Source: Methanospirillaceae archaeon
GTDB taxonomy: Archaea > Halobacteriota > Methanomicrobia > Methanomicrobiales > Methanospirillaceae
Direction: 5' to 3'
NCBI GenBank assembly: GCA_016926505.1
Contig: JAFGOM010000121.1
Location: forward strand, 1-47,632
Length of the DNA: 47,632 nt
The translations under genes were made by a program, and so were the position numbers. This document shows, one piece after another, positions 14,085 through 23,673 of the stretch; position 1 is the first letter of the stretch; each line of letters opens with the position of its first letter. Under the pieces are notes generated by a model, which had not been told where the DNA came from, searched no databases, and saw only the letters and a list, made by a program, of their open reading frames with translations.

Positions 14085-16202
14085 ATGTTCCTTGATGACA
14101 TTAAGATTGGAAAGAAATTAATTGGAGGATACCTTATTGTTGTCCTCATCCTTGTTATCGTTGCAGCGATGGGAATAATCAACATGGGGGCCCTTGATGC
14201 AGCAGATACTGCCATGTACCAAGACAGGGCTGTCCCGATTGGAGAACTTGGAACCGTGAATTCAGATTTCCAGGAGATCCGGGCTGAGATCTATCGGTTT
14301 ATCTATGTTCCAGCGGCACGGACAACGGTTGAGAACCGTATGGAAGCAATTGAAGCTGATATTACAAAAGAGATGGATGCATACCGCAGTTCAGATCTCC
14401 TTTCAGCAGAAAAGACTGCTCTTGAGCAGTTTGATCGGAATTACCCGGTATTTATCAGTGAGGTGGAGAAACTGTTCGATGCAGCACGGGCCGATGATAT
14501 GAATGCGGTCGATGCCGGACTTGCCGCAGGATCACCCGCCATCAATGCCCGGACAGAGGTCGTCAACGCCCTTGATACGATGATGAGTGTCAATATCGAA
14601 GAAGCAGAGCGACTAGCCAATGCAAATACCGCTCTTTACCAGAGCAGTTCGATGATGATGATTATTGCAACCATCATTGCGGTAATCATCGCGATTGTTC
14701 TTGCAGTTCTCATTACCCGGAGCATCACGAACCCCTTAAACCAGGCAGTCACGATGATCAAAGAGATGGGTATGGGACACCTCGGGATGCGGCTCCATCT
14801 GAACCGTAAAGATGAGATCGGTATCATGACCGATACCATGGACGGGTTCAGTGAAAATCTTCAGAATTTCGTGGTAAAGACCATGCAAAAGATTGCTGCA
14901 GGAGACCTCTCGACAGAAGTTCCCATGATGGACGATAAAGACGAGATTGCTCCTGCCCTATCTGGCACCATCGCATCCCTCTCCCAGATGATAAATGAGG
15001 CAAAAACCCTTGCTGACGCTGCTGTTGCCGGAAACCTCCAGACCCGCGGGGACCTCTCACAGTATCACGGTGCATACCGTGACATCATCGCAGGATTTAA
15101 TAACACCCTTGATGCCTTTGTGATTCCGGTAAAAGAAGCACAGCGTCTTTCCGGCAGTTATGCAGAGAACAACTTTGCTGACCAGTTTGATGAATCCCTC
15201 GTGGTCCAGGGAGACTTTGCGAGTTTCAAGAAGTCCTTAAACAACATCGGAGTCCAGGTCTCTGCCACCCTTGTCAGGATCCAGAAGCAGACCGAGAACC
15301 TTGCGGCAATGTCAGAAGAGGCAAACTCATCCATCATCGAGATTGCCGGAGGATCCCAGAAGCTTGCACAGAACTCAGGCGTTGTCTCGCAGAACTCTGA
15401 ACAGGGTGGAAGCGGTCTCAAAGAGGTTCTCAAAGCCATGGAAGACTTTGGCGAGAGTGTGACCCAGGTATCTTCCCGTGCCGAGGATGTAAGCCACCTG
15501 GCAACCCAGGCAGACGAACTCGCGGGTGCAGGTAAGGGACTGGCAGGAGAGGCTGAAGCCGGGATGAAGGGTATCAATGCAGCTACCCTTGAACTGGACA
15601 CAATGATATCAGATATCAGGGACCAGATGGGAGAGATCGGCAAGGTTGTCAACATCATCAGCGAGATCTCCGACGAAACCAACCTGCTTGCATTAAATGC
15701 AGCAATTGAGGCTGCCCGTGCAGGAGAAGCAGGAATGGGCTTTGCAGTCGTTGCCGACGAAGTCAAGGAACTGGCAGGGGAGTCACGGAAATCTGCAGAG
15801 AACATCGCAGAAGTGATAACAAACCTGCAGAAACGATCTGAGACCGCATCAAGTGTTATGAAGAACGCAGCCAGTCAGGTTGAGCACGGGACCGAAGCGG
15901 TTGAGAAGACGTTGGAGTCCTTTAACCAGATTGTTGAGGCCATCATTCATATTACCCAGAACATCGCAGAGGTTGCGAGTGCCAGTGAGGAACAGGCTGC
16001 AGCGATCGAGGAGATAACAGCCAGTGCAAACGAAGTATCAGGACTTATCACCCGCACATCACATGAGGCTGCAGACATGGCCGCTATCAGCGAGGAGACC
16101 TCGGCATCGGTAGACCAGATACGGGAGGTATTTGGCGGGGTCAACGCAGCTGTCGAGGATCTCAGTAAAGAGATACAGAAGTTCAAAATATCAGGAGCAT
16201 AA
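14085..16202 (+). CDS. membrane methyl-accepting chemotaxis protein
   Basis: 705 residues from ATG 14085 (MFLDDIKIGKKLIGGYL), the normal start of this MCP class. An upstream in-frame ATG would add 41 residues that span the TATA box. Transmembrane helices lie at about 14-34 and 187-210, enclosing a roughly 150-residue helical-bundle sensor (4HB type). HAMP follows at about 211-265, then further HAMP-like units (AAGDLSTEV, AGNLQTRGD). The cytoplasmic coiled coil has its hairpin tip at about 527-555, with the signature [20 protein letters not shown] that binds CheA and CheW. Gln/Glu-rich sites around the coil are probable methylation sites. The cheW start overlaps the stop by one base, so receptor and coupler are co-expressed. 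Confidence 0.95.
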   Translation: MFLDDIKIGKKLIGGYLIVVLILVIVAAMGIINMGALDAADTAMYQDRAVPIGELGTVNSDFQEIRAEIYRFIYVPAARTTVENRMEAIEADITKEMDAYRSSDLLSAEKTALEQFDRNYPVFISEVEKLFDAARADDMNAVDAGLAAGSPAINARTEVVNALDTMMSVNIEEAERLANANTALYQSSSMMMIIATIIAVIIAIVLAVLITRSITNPLNQAVTMIKEMGMGHLGMRLHLNRKDEIGIMTDTMDGFSENLQNFVVKTMQKIAAGDLSTEVPMMDDKDEIAPALSGTIASLSQMINEAKTLADAAVAGNLQTRGDLSQYHGAYRDIIAGFNNTLDAFVIPVKEAQRLSGSYAENNFADQFDESLVVQGDFASFKKSLNNIGVQVSATLVRIQKQTENLAAMSEEANSSIIEIAGGSQKLAQNSGVVSQNSEQGGSGLKEVLKAMEDFGESVTQVSSRAEDVSHLATQADELAGAGKGLAGEAEAGMKGINAATLELDTMISDIRDQMGEIGKVVNIISEISDETNLLALNAAIEAARAGEAGMGFAVVADEVKELAGESRKSAENIAEVITNLQKRSETASSVMKNAASQVEHGTEAVEKTLESFNQIVEAIIHITQNIAEVASASEEQAAAIEEITASANEVSGLITRTSHEAADMAAISEETSASVDQIREVFGGVNAAVEDLSKEIQKFKISGA

Positions 16203-16738
16203 TGATGACATCTGCCCAGCCCTATCAGAAGGATGATCTCTCTTCTGCCCAGGGAGTCAGGTCCCGAACCGTGGGCGAGATACAGGTTGTCGAGTTTATC
16301 CTGGGAACCCAGATGTTTGCAATCGAACTCGCTGACACGAAGGAGGTTATTAACCAGACCGACATAACTCCCCTTCCCGAAGCCCCGTCCTATATCAGGG
16401 GGATCATCAATTTACGGGGGATCGTGACAACCATCCTTGACTTAAAGAGTCTGCTTCATGTAACCGGCGAGGCCGTTGCAGGCCATAAAAAAAGGGTAAT
16501 TGTCCTTGATTCACAGATATCTGCAAAAACCATCGGCATCCTTGTTGATGATGTTCTTGCGGTCACCACCTACAAGACATCTGACGTGGACAAGGATGAC
16601 TCATCGGCAGACCATGCAAAGAACCGCCTTGGTGTTATCAGGAAGAAAGTGCATGAGGGTCAGGACAAGGAACGATCGGAACTCGTAATACTCGTCAACA
16701 TCGAGGCAATTATTAAAAAGATAGAAGCAACTATCTGA
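16202..16738 (+). CDS. cheW: CheW chemotaxis coupling protein
   Basis: 178 residues. CheW fold signs: VEFILGTQMFAIEL at the first strand, the VINQTDITPLPEAPSYIRGI loop and NLRGIVTTILDLKSLL, the core CheW motif. It links receptors to the CheA kinase. It overlaps the MCP stop by one base, so this coupler probably serves that receptor. The N-terminal 25 residues are an unstructured extension. Two other cheW genes lie near 44 and 46 kb. This copy is more distant from them in sequence than they are in function. Confidence 0.94.
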   Translation: MMTSAQPYQKDDLSSAQGVRSRTVGEIQVVEFILGTQMFAIELADTKEVINQTDITPLPEAPSYIRGIINLRGIVTTILDLKSLLHVTGEAVAGHKKRVIVLDSQISAKTIGILVDDVLAVTTYKTSDVDKDDSSADHAKNRLGVIRKKVHEGQDKERSELVILVNIEAIIKKIEATI

Positions 16739-16757
16739 TTTCATGTACACTTTTTTG

Positions 16758-16892
16758 CCAGGAGGCTGTCCGGGAATGGCAATTTGCTTTTTTCGATTGA
16801 TCATTTTGAAGCGTAATTCAGATTTAGGGCATGTTTTAAGTTCCAATTTTTCATAATTTTTCAGGGAGTATAGTTCTCGGGCAGCCTCCTGG
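16758..16892. mobile_element. MITE-like element with 18-19 bp terminal inverted repeats
   Basis: The arms CCAGGAGGCTGTCCGGGA (16758-16775) and TCTCGGGCAGCCTCCTGG (16875-16892) are reverse complements with two mismatches. The 135-nt element between MCP/CheW and the next gene has no coding sequence inside and is AT-rich in the middle. The outer GGAGGCTGTCC-type end resembles termini of DNA transposons. No clear target-site duplication was recognised. An alternative is a long-loop RNA structure. Confidence 0.45.
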
Positions 16893-16999
16893 GATCACTA
16901 TTATCCCGGAAAAATCACTATCCTCTTAGTACCAATACCGGTTACCCGGGAATCGGCTTTAAGTAGTATCCTTGCCATTAGTAAATCGGGGAGAATACG

Positions 17000-17227
17000 A
17001 TGAAAAGAGAGACAGCACAATCCGGAAAAAAGGGACGGCGTGTTTCAAAACGAAAAAAAGACCTTTGGAAAGGCTTTAAGAATCGTTCCACTGATCACAG
17101 GCCGACAGCAAAACAACCCAGGTGGCGACTGTTTGAGAAAAGAGACATTAGAAGCTCTGATATTAAAAAGACCAGTTCCCAATCCTTATTAAACAGGATG
17201 CAGAACCGGTTGAAACGTAAAAGATAA
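17000..17227 (+). CDS. small, highly basic protein of unknown function
   Basis: 75 residues, about 28 of them Lys or Arg and only about 6 acidic, so the charge is strongly positive along the whole chain. No hydrophobic core is evident, so it is likely disordered unless bound to nucleic acid. Gene signals are good: TTTAAGTAGT at 16957-16966 as TATA, and GGGGAG about 6 bases before ATG. It stands alone, between the MITE-like element and the soluble MCP. It does not look like an archaeal histone, Alba or a ribosomal protein I recognise. A nucleic-acid-binding role is only inferred from composition. Confidence 0.55.
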   Translation: MKRETAQSGKKGRRVSKRKKDLWKGFKNRSTDHRPTAKQPRWRLFEKRDIRSSDIKKTSSQSLLNRMQNRLKRKR

Positions 17228-17521
17228 GGTATTCAGAGGATACACCCCTTTTTTTGTCCTGAAAAACCCGGGTTTTGGTATTCTTACGTAAAAACCGGGA
17301 ACCCGGGTTATAATCAGGTAAGGAATCACATACGAAAGAGCGTTTTTAAATGAAAAAACCATTTATTCTGTTATTTAAAATTGTGTTAAAAGCCAGGTTC
17401 AGGAGAATCCTGCACGTATCAGAAAACAGAATCCCTTTGACCCTATTCATTTTATAGTTACCAGACACACAATATAACCAAAATCAATCCTTATCTTACA
17501 GGGATTGATAGGATATGATAT
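17228..17521. promoter_or_regulatory. spacer with two CCCGGG palindromes, upstream of the soluble MCP
   Basis: Perfect palindromes AAAACCCGGGTTTT (17263-17276) and AACCCGGGTT (17300-17309) have centres 35 nt apart, and a T-run (17249-17256) precedes them. The first may act with the T-run as a terminator for the basic-protein gene, or both may be operator sites. ACAATATAACC (17469-17479) is a TATA-like box about 45 nt before the MCP ATG. Confidence 0.4.
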
Positions 17522-19804
17522 ATGACAAGTGAGACTCCCTTTCTCCCTGAATCAGAATCCTTCTTTACTCATCAGGTCATAAAAGACCTTCTCGATGATA
17601 TCCCAGGAGCGGTCCTCATTGCAAAAAACAAAAATTTTTTTACCTGTAATGAAACTGCCATGACTCTATTTAAGTTCCCGGATCACTCCTTTATCACGGG
17701 AAAGGATCTCTGTGCCATCTCTGCTCCAATCCTTCCTGACGGATCGAAATCAGAAGTCGTGGGCAGAGACCTTCTTAACAAGGTGACTGCCAAAAAAAAG
17801 TTCCGCTTTGAGTGGGTATTCCAGAGAGCTGACGGCAGTACCTTTAACGCAAAAGTCACGGCAAAGCAGGCACGATCCGGTGACGGTTCCTTTATCATCC
17901 TGACCGTGGTGAATAATAATGCCGAGGCAAAGGTTATCCGGGATATCGAGATGCTCGCCCTCGAGATGAAGAAGGGAAATTTACGATCGAGACTTGAAAC
18001 CGAAGGATATCACGGGGATCTCGAGATGATGCTCAAAAGCATTAATGAGATGTTAAACGACATTCTGTATCCGTTCCGTGATATGAGCAAAGTCCTTGTT
18101 CAGATATCAAAAGGTGACATCCATGCACGGGCTGATAAGAAATACGAAGGGGAGCATGAGAAGGTCAGAAATGCCGTAAACGGCGTGGCAGATTCTATAA
18201 TACTGTTACGGGAGGAGATCACGAGATTAATCACCTCTGCGACGAGTGGAAATCTTGCAGAACGCGGGCGGCCGGAACTCTTTTCCGGGGCGTATGCAGA
18301 GTTGATACACGGACTGAATGATATGCTCAATACCATTCTTGGCCCGATACGGGCCGGCAACCAGGTTCTGCAGAAGATGAGCAGGGGAGATCTCTCAGAA
18401 CGGGTGACCATTGAGTGTGTCGGTGATCACGCCAGACTGAAAAATGCAATAAACAACCTTCATGACTGGCTCTCTGAGCTTATCACCTATGTAACCGCTA
18501 TCTCAGAGGGAGACCTTCTCGCATCCATCGAAAAAGCATCAGAGAATGACGAGATGTATGAACCCCTTATCAGGATGAGAGATAACATAAAATCACTCGT
18601 TCTGGATGTTGATATGCTTGCCACTGCAGGAACAAGAGGCGATCTCACAACACGAGCTGACTCTTCAAATCACATGGGAGATTATAAAAAGATTGTTGAT
18701 GGGATGAATGCAACGCTTGATTCAGTGATACAACCGGTTCAGGGAGCGATGCAGACTGCGGAAAGGTACGCAGCATATAACTTTGCATACCGGATATCAG
18801 GGGATATTCCGATGACCGGGGACTGGCAGGCATTTAAAAAGGCTCTCGATCTCGTTGGTCAGAATATATCTGATGCGATAGCACTCATTAATGAACAGGT
18901 AACAATTCTTATCTCGACCGTAACACAGACCCGGGAGAGTATCGGGGATGTTTCCCAGGGGTCAACCATCCTTGCCACGATATCAGAGAAGGTAAGCGAC
19001 AACGCACGAAGGGGACGCGAAGGCGTTGCCCAGATTATACAGGCGATGGAGAACCTTGCGGTGAACGTATCAGCAGTTGCCGGAAGTGCTGACGAGGTAA
19101 ACCGCCTTGCAAACCAGACAAATATCATCTCTGAGAAAGGAACCGAACTTGCAAAGAAGGCTGAGATGGGTATGGCTGACATCACGACATCAACCGGACA
19201 GGTGGTCGCAATTGTTCATGAGATCATGAACGAGATGAAGAAGATCAGCCAGATAACAAAGGTGATATCAGATATCTCCAGCCAGACAAATCTTCTGGCC
19301 TTGAATGCTGCCATCGAGGCTGCCCGTGCAGGGGAAGCAGGCCGTGGATTTGCCGTCGTTGCTGCGGAAGTAAAATCCCTTGCCCTTGAGTCCCGGACAT
19401 CTGCAGAGAATATTACCGAAATGATAGAGAATCTCTCGAAAAAGACCGAACTGGCATCGGTCACCATGGATAAGAGTGCCCGGTCGGTTGAGTTTGGAAG
19501 TAACGCTCTTCAGGAGACGCTGGGGGTCTTTAACGAGATCATCGAGGCAATCGCTACCATAAACGTGCGGGTGGATGAGGTTGCCAGGTCTGCTGAACAA
19601 CAGGCAGCAGCAGTAGAAGAGATAACCGCCTCAATCGACGAGGTCAATGATGAGATCATCAACACCGAAAAGGAAGCAGTATCTGCAGCAGCAGCAAGCC
19701 AGGAAGCAGCAGCAGGATCGGATCAGCTCTCTATCCAGTCTGATGAAGTTTCCCGGGTTTCAGAGCGGCTCAAATCCGAACTTCTGAAATTCACGATATC
19801 CTGA
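17522..19804 (+). CDS. soluble methyl-accepting chemotaxis protein with PAS and poly-HAMP array
   Basis: 760 residues without any transmembrane helix, so a cytoplasmic receptor. Residues about 15-140 form a PAS-like domain ([17 protein letters not shown] ... [11 protein letters not shown]). From about 145 to 470 there is a chain of HAMP-like modules, each with a GD/GN-L-x-x-R turn: [45 protein letters not shown]. The signalling coiled coil follows, with the tip near residue 583 ([20 protein letters not shown]). It is not followed by cheW. Start ATG 17522 has GGATATG and a TATA box upstream. Expected role: sense an intracellular signal and act on CheA through CheW. Confidence 0.93.
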   Translation: MTSETPFLPESESFFTHQVIKDLLDDIPGAVLIAKNKNFFTCNETAMTLFKFPDHSFITGKDLCAISAPILPDGSKSEVVGRDLLNKVTAKKKFRFEWVFQRADGSTFNAKVTAKQARSGDGSFIILTVVNNNAEAKVIRDIEMLALEMKKGNLRSRLETEGYHGDLEMMLKSINEMLNDILYPFRDMSKVLVQISKGDIHARADKKYEGEHEKVRNAVNGVADSIILLREEITRLITSATSGNLAERGRPELFSGAYAELIHGLNDMLNTILGPIRAGNQVLQKMSRGDLSERVTIECVGDHARLKNAINNLHDWLSELITYVTAISEGDLLASIEKASENDEMYEPLIRMRDNIKSLVLDVDMLATAGTRGDLTTRADSSNHMGDYKKIVDGMNATLDSVIQPVQGAMQTAERYAAYNFAYRISGDIPMTGDWQAFKKALDLVGQNISDAIALINEQVTILISTVTQTRESIGDVSQGSTILATISEKVSDNARRGREGVAQIIQAMENLAVNVSAVAGSADEVNRLANQTNIISEKGTELAKKAEMGMADITTSTGQVVAIVHEIMNEMKKISQITKVISDISSQTNLLALNAAIEAARAGEAGRGFAVVAAEVKSLALESRTSAENITEMIENLSKKTELASVTMDKSARSVEFGSNALQETLGVFNEIIEAIATINVRVDEVARSAEQQAAAVEEITASIDEVNDEIINTEKEAVSAAAASQEAAAGSDQLSIQSDEVSRVSERLKSELLKFTIS

Positions 19805-19879
19805 AAGAACAATATCCCCAAAAGAACAGGGAATACACAACTTTTAAAAATTTATCACCTGAAACCAAAGAGCCGGACC

Positions 19880-20098
19880 ATGATGCCAATACTAAAATCA
19901 GAAAGTACAAATGATGGAGTTGAGATTACCACCTTTTCCCGTGACAATACTGCAATAACCTTCTTCTTTGGATACGCTGATATCCTATCAATGGGTGTCA
20001 ATTGTGCCGATCTCATCAACCATCCGGACTATTACGGGTATGATCCCGGCACGCATTCGATCAGGAGGACAGATTTCTGTACACATCACCCGGATTAA
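19880..20098 (+). CDS. hypothetical 72-residue protein
   Basis: No family recognised. The predicted protein is acidic to neutral, has no membrane segment, and contains a Tyr/Asn-rich patch (HPDYYGYDPG). Support for a real gene is a strong TATA box, CTTTTAAAAATTTATC at 19841-19856, placed about 28 nt before ATG 19880, which predicts a leaderless transcript. No ribosome site is seen. It lies just after the soluble MCP in the same direction. Confidence 0.45.
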   Translation: MMPILKSESTNDGVEITTFSRDNTAITFFFGYADILSMGVNCADLINHPDYYGYDPGTHSIRRTDFCTHHPD

Positions 20099-20504
20099 AT
20101 AATCGTTTCCTGCACAGTCTTTTTTCTGGTGATTCCAGGTGCTGATTATCAAAAAAGACCTGTCGGACTATAAAGTTCTTTCTGCAATCTTACGGCATAA
20201 AGGCAGAATAAGGGAGAAGAATCAATCAGGCAATACCCGTTCCGATCGGCTACCACACGAGGTACGGGTAAAGAGAGCAGATACCGTTATAGGGTTTGTG
20301 TAACAATGATGATATGTTCACCCGATAATGGTATCCCGGGTATTGGATCTGACAATCATTCTGTCATGCATACGGATAACTGCCGGACAGAAGAATCAGC
20401 AGGTTAAGCATACGGTTCCCACACTTCCTGCAGGAACAAAACCCGCAACCGGTCTGCCCGGGTTTTTTGGAACCCTCCGTTTCGAAACAGATTGCATAAA
20501 AGGA
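20099..20504. other. intergenic region, no feature recognised
   Basis: About 400 nt. An open frame extends upstream of the next gene from 20328, but its codons do not resemble protein sequence, so it is treated as non-coding. The inverted pair AAAAAAGAC / GTCTTTTTTC around 20118-20161 could be a weak hairpin. No tRNA or other RNA gene was found. Confidence 0.3.
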
Positions 20505-22754
20505 ATGAGGAGAATGCTTGAGAAGAGAAAAGTTGTTTTTTCCATAATCCTTGGATTAGCAGGTTTTATCGGTGCATTTTTCTCATTCCAGTTTGATATC
20601 GCACCACTTACCATATCCCTTATCTGGAGTTACTGCTTTCCCCTTGCCGCAGCCCTTGCATATGGCAGGAATTATGGATGTATTGCAGGTCTGTTCGGTC
20701 TTGCTGCATTCTTTCCCATCTTTCTCTGGCCATCAAACGGGTGGGGGTACGGTATCACCGTCGCCCTTCTCCTTTTGTGGTTTATCTGGCACGGGTACTG
20801 CAGGGATATCCGTAATGATAAGAAGAGATTATGGTATCATCCCCTGATTGCCCAGGTTCCCTATGCCCTGTTTTACGGTTTGATCACATACCTTGTATAC
20901 CCGTTCGCCCTCTCCTGTAATCCTCCCTTCTGGCAGGATACTGCGGTTACCTCAATCTCCTCAGAACTCCTGGTGTCAATGATCATCATGGCCACAATAA
21001 TGATGTATCTTAACCTTATTATCGCAGATACCATGCTTCTGGTGCCGGTAATCAGAAAGATACTCGGACTTCCGGTCAGAAACGAGAGCAGGAATAATGG
21101 CGTCATAATCCTTTTATCAATCGGTATCGCTATCGTCATCTGGGCAGCAATCGTGGCATACACCCAGACCCTGGTCATGATGAAATTCCCACAGGCAGGA
21201 ATCGATCTCTCGGATCCGTACTACCTGCTCAGCTTCATCATTCTTGTCCCGTCCGGGTGCCTTGTCGGAGGAATCCTCGCTCGTTATTTTGAATCCCGGT
21301 ATGAGATAGAGGACCAGCTCCGCAAAAGCGAGGAGAAATTTCGATCGCTCTATAACCATATGACAGAGGGGGTTGCATTGCATGCATTCGTCTATGATAC
21401 TGCTAAAGGAGGTATAAATTATCGTATTCTTGATATCAACCCAAGTTTCGAGGCGATCTTTAACCTGAAACGAAGCGATGTAATCAACAGGATCGCAACA
21501 GACGTATTCACCAGAGATCTCCAGCCATACCATGAGATGGTTCTTTTAATGGCAGAAAAACACATCCCGACCTCCTTTGAGGCATCTATTCCTGATGTGG
21601 GAAAAACTCTGCTTATCTCTGTATCACCTCTCGGAAAAGAAGGATTCGCAACCATTTGTACGGATATTACTGAAAGAAAGCGATTTGAGACTGCACTCAT
21701 ACAGAGCGAGGAAAAATGCAGGATACTCGTTGAGCATGCACCGGAAGCCATCCTTGTTATCGAGATCGACACAAAGCGGTTTATTGATGCAAACATTCAG
21801 GCAGAGCGTCTTTTCGCATGCAGCAGGGAAGAGATACTGCAATCTGCACCGGAAGAGTTCTATCCTCATTATGAGGAGGATGACCCTGCATACCTGTTAT
21901 GTAAGGAGAAGATGTCCCTCTGCAGCAGACAGGCATTATCAGGAGAGGAGATCGTCACCGAGCAGACTTTTCGAAACAAAGCAGGAGAGGAGATTCTTTG
22001 TGAGGTACGGCTTGTCAGGTTACCGGGTCCGGGAAACCGTGTCAGGATCAGTCTGACCGATATTTCAGAACGAATACGAATTGCAGAAGGATTTGCGCAG
22101 GCGACAAAGAAATTAAACCTCCTTTCTACGATAACCTGCAATGATATTCAAAACAGCATCTACGGACTGTATGCCTATATTGAACTGCAACAGGATCATG
22201 GTCTTGATGATCTTCATTCATCCCTGATCCAGAAAGAGATCAATCTTATCAATAAAACCCTGAAAATCCTTAATTTTGCAAGAAATTACCAGGATCTCGG
22301 ACTGAAACCACCATTATGGCAGAATGTTACTCATGTATTCTTATATGCCATCTCACACATGGATGTATCACGTCTGTCCCGAAAGGTACATCTTGACAAC
22401 CTATACCTCTTTGCTGATCCCCTGCTTGAGAAGATACTTGCAAGTCTCGTCGAGAATGTCCTTGTTCATGCCCCTTCTGCAACCGGGATACAGCTCACCT
22501 ACCGGATCTGTCCTGACAAAACCATGCAGGTACTGTTTGCCGATGACGGTCCCGGAATTCCCGATGACCTAAAAGAAAGTATTTTTGAACGCAACCTTGA
22601 GATTAAAGGAGGTATGAGTCTCTTTCTGACCCGGGAGATGCTCTCTATAACCGGCATATCGATCGTTGAGAAGGGAATTTATAAAGAAGGAACACGGTTT
22701 ATCATGACGGTCCCCAGAGGGGGATACCGCTTTAGTGAAGATGCCGATCTGTAG
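20505..22754 (+). CDS. membrane PAS sensor with probable inactive histidine-kinase end
   Basis: 749 residues from ATG 20505 (ATG 20514, after GAGGAGA, is equally possible). About eight transmembrane helices fill residues 5-265. Two PAS/PAC domains follow (about 275-400 and 405-530), the first ending FATICTDITERKRF and the second RISLTDISERIR. The phosphoacceptor region reads LSTITCNDIQNSIYGL where related kinases here have TRHD. The His is Asn546 and the Arg is Cys. The ATPase part keeps an N box (LVENVLVHA) and G1 (DDGPGIP), but the G2 glycine loop is GGMSLFL instead of NTGLGLFL. Autophosphorylation is therefore unlikely. It might still bind nucleotide or act as a partner of another kinase. 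No reading-frame lesions were found, so it is a maintained gene. Confidence 0.85.
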   Translation: MRRMLEKRKVVFSIILGLAGFIGAFFSFQFDIAPLTISLIWSYCFPLAAALAYGRNYGCIAGLFGLAAFFPIFLWPSNGWGYGITVALLLLWFIWHGYCRDIRNDKKRLWYHPLIAQVPYALFYGLITYLVYPFALSCNPPFWQDTAVTSISSELLVSMIIMATIMMYLNLIIADTMLLVPVIRKILGLPVRNESRNNGVIILLSIGIAIVIWAAIVAYTQTLVMMKFPQAGIDLSDPYYLLSFIILVPSGCLVGGILARYFESRYEIEDQLRKSEEKFRSLYNHMTEGVALHAFVYDTAKGGINYRILDINPSFEAIFNLKRSDVINRIATDVFTRDLQPYHEMVLLMAEKHIPTSFEASIPDVGKTLLISVSPLGKEGFATICTDITERKRFETALIQSEEKCRILVEHAPEAILVIEIDTKRFIDANIQAERLFACSREEILQSAPEEFYPHYEEDDPAYLLCKEKMSLCSRQALSGEEIVTEQTFRNKAGEEILCEVRLVRLPGPGNRVRISLTDISERIRIAEGFAQATKKLNLLSTITCNDIQNSIYGLYAYIELQQDHGLDDLHSSLIQKEINLINKTLKILNFARNYQDLGLKPPLWQNVTHVFLYAISHMDVSRLSRKVHLDNLYLFADPLLEKILASLVENVLVHAPSATGIQLTYRICPDKTMQVLFADDGPGIPDDLKESIFERNLEIKGGMSLFLTREMLSITGISIVEKGIYKEGTRFIMTVPRGGYRFSEDADL

Positions 22755-23000
22755 CAGGGATAAAAAAGATTCCAAAACCGAAATTCTAATAACCACTTTT
22801 CCGGAGCAGTCCTGAATCAGAAAGGCATCATGAGAACCTGAAAACCCTTGCTCATCCTCCGATAAAACATCTGGTTTTCCTTTTAATTCCCAAAGAACGA
22901 TTACAGGATGACATTTCGAATCGGGATTTATAGGGACTCTTTTTACCTGCGGATGGGTAATGGAGGACTTAAATAAATAAGAAACGGATAGGTAATGTTG
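22755..23000. promoter_or_regulatory. spacer with promoter of the lipoprotein gene
   Basis: Non-coding. CTTAAATAAATAAG at 22968-22981 is a TATA box whose centre is about 26 nt before ATG 23001, favouring that start with a leaderless mRNA over ATG 22995. Confidence 0.4.
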
Positions 23001-23483
23001 ATGAGAATAAACCTCACTATTATCATGATAGCCGTGATTTTCTGTACCTTTATGTCAGCGTGTGTTTCTGAAGAGAAACAAGCTAATACTGCGGTGCCTG
23101 ATACCGGTTTCAGTTCTGTTTCTGCAGATGAGGAACTGCAGGCACATTACGAAGATTTCCTTGCCTTCATTGCAGAAACCACGACTGAAAAAGAGCTGTT
23201 TGAATCAGAAAAACAACGGTATAATCCTGATAACGAAGATCTTGCCTGGACAAATGAGATCTCTGCAGTAATCAGACCAGAAGACGGCATGATAGTACTG
23301 CAGGTTCCAATACACACCTATTACTATGGATCTATCCGTATCGAAGCGATGGATACTGCAGGGATGATTATTATGAATATGACAGAAAGTCCGGTATACA
23401 TCCGGGGAACACGGGAGTACCAGGCAATACCTGACGCCGCAGATCTGCGAATCTATAGCTTACGTAATGATCCGCTCGCATGA
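23001..23483 (+). CDS. predicted lipoprotein of unknown function
   Basis: About 160 residues. The N-terminus has a hydrophobic core (LTIIMIAVIFCTFM) ended by a lipobox-like S-A-C, so the protein is probably lipid-anchored outside the membrane after Cys. The mature part is acidic, with a helical segment (about 45-75) and a beta-rich C-terminal half. No catalytic or binding motif is recognised. An in-frame ATG six bases earlier (22995) is possible, but the TATA spacing prefers 23001. A monocistronic unit between the pseudokinase and the phosphorylase genes. Confidence 0.6.
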   Translation: MRINLTIIMIAVIFCTFMSACVSEEKQANTAVPDTGFSSVSADEELQAHYEDFLAFIAETTTEKELFESEKQRYNPDNEDLAWTNEISAVIRPEDGMIVLQVPIHTYYYGSIRIEAMDTAGMIIMNMTESPVYIRGTREYQAIPDAADLRIYSLRNDPLA

Positions 23484-23673
23484 ACCAGGACTGGAACTTT
23501 TTTTTTAAAAAAATCGGTTCAGAATAGCGTATCACTCGTATCCGGATTATCTCTTTTTTGCATAAAGATACAGACAATGATTCATATCAACGATTTTTAT
23601 GTAACAAATAAAACTCTATTATTTTCTCAGGTACCCCATACGTTTTTATTTCTCACCGATAAAGGGTAGAATC

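Noticed and set aside
15158-15805. Long minus-strand open frame inside the MCP gene
   Set aside because: Antisense shadow of the heptad-repeat coding sequence. The sequence is Ser/Ala-rich low complexity and the plus strand is a clear MCP.
16758-16892. Inverted repeat as a simple rho-independent-like terminator for cheW
   Set aside because: The loop is about 100 nt, too long for a typical terminator hairpin, and archaea mainly use T-runs.
20328-20504. N-terminal extension of the pseudokinase sensor
   Set aside because: The extra 59 residues lack protein-like pattern and precede a good ATG with purine-rich sequence and the first membrane helix.
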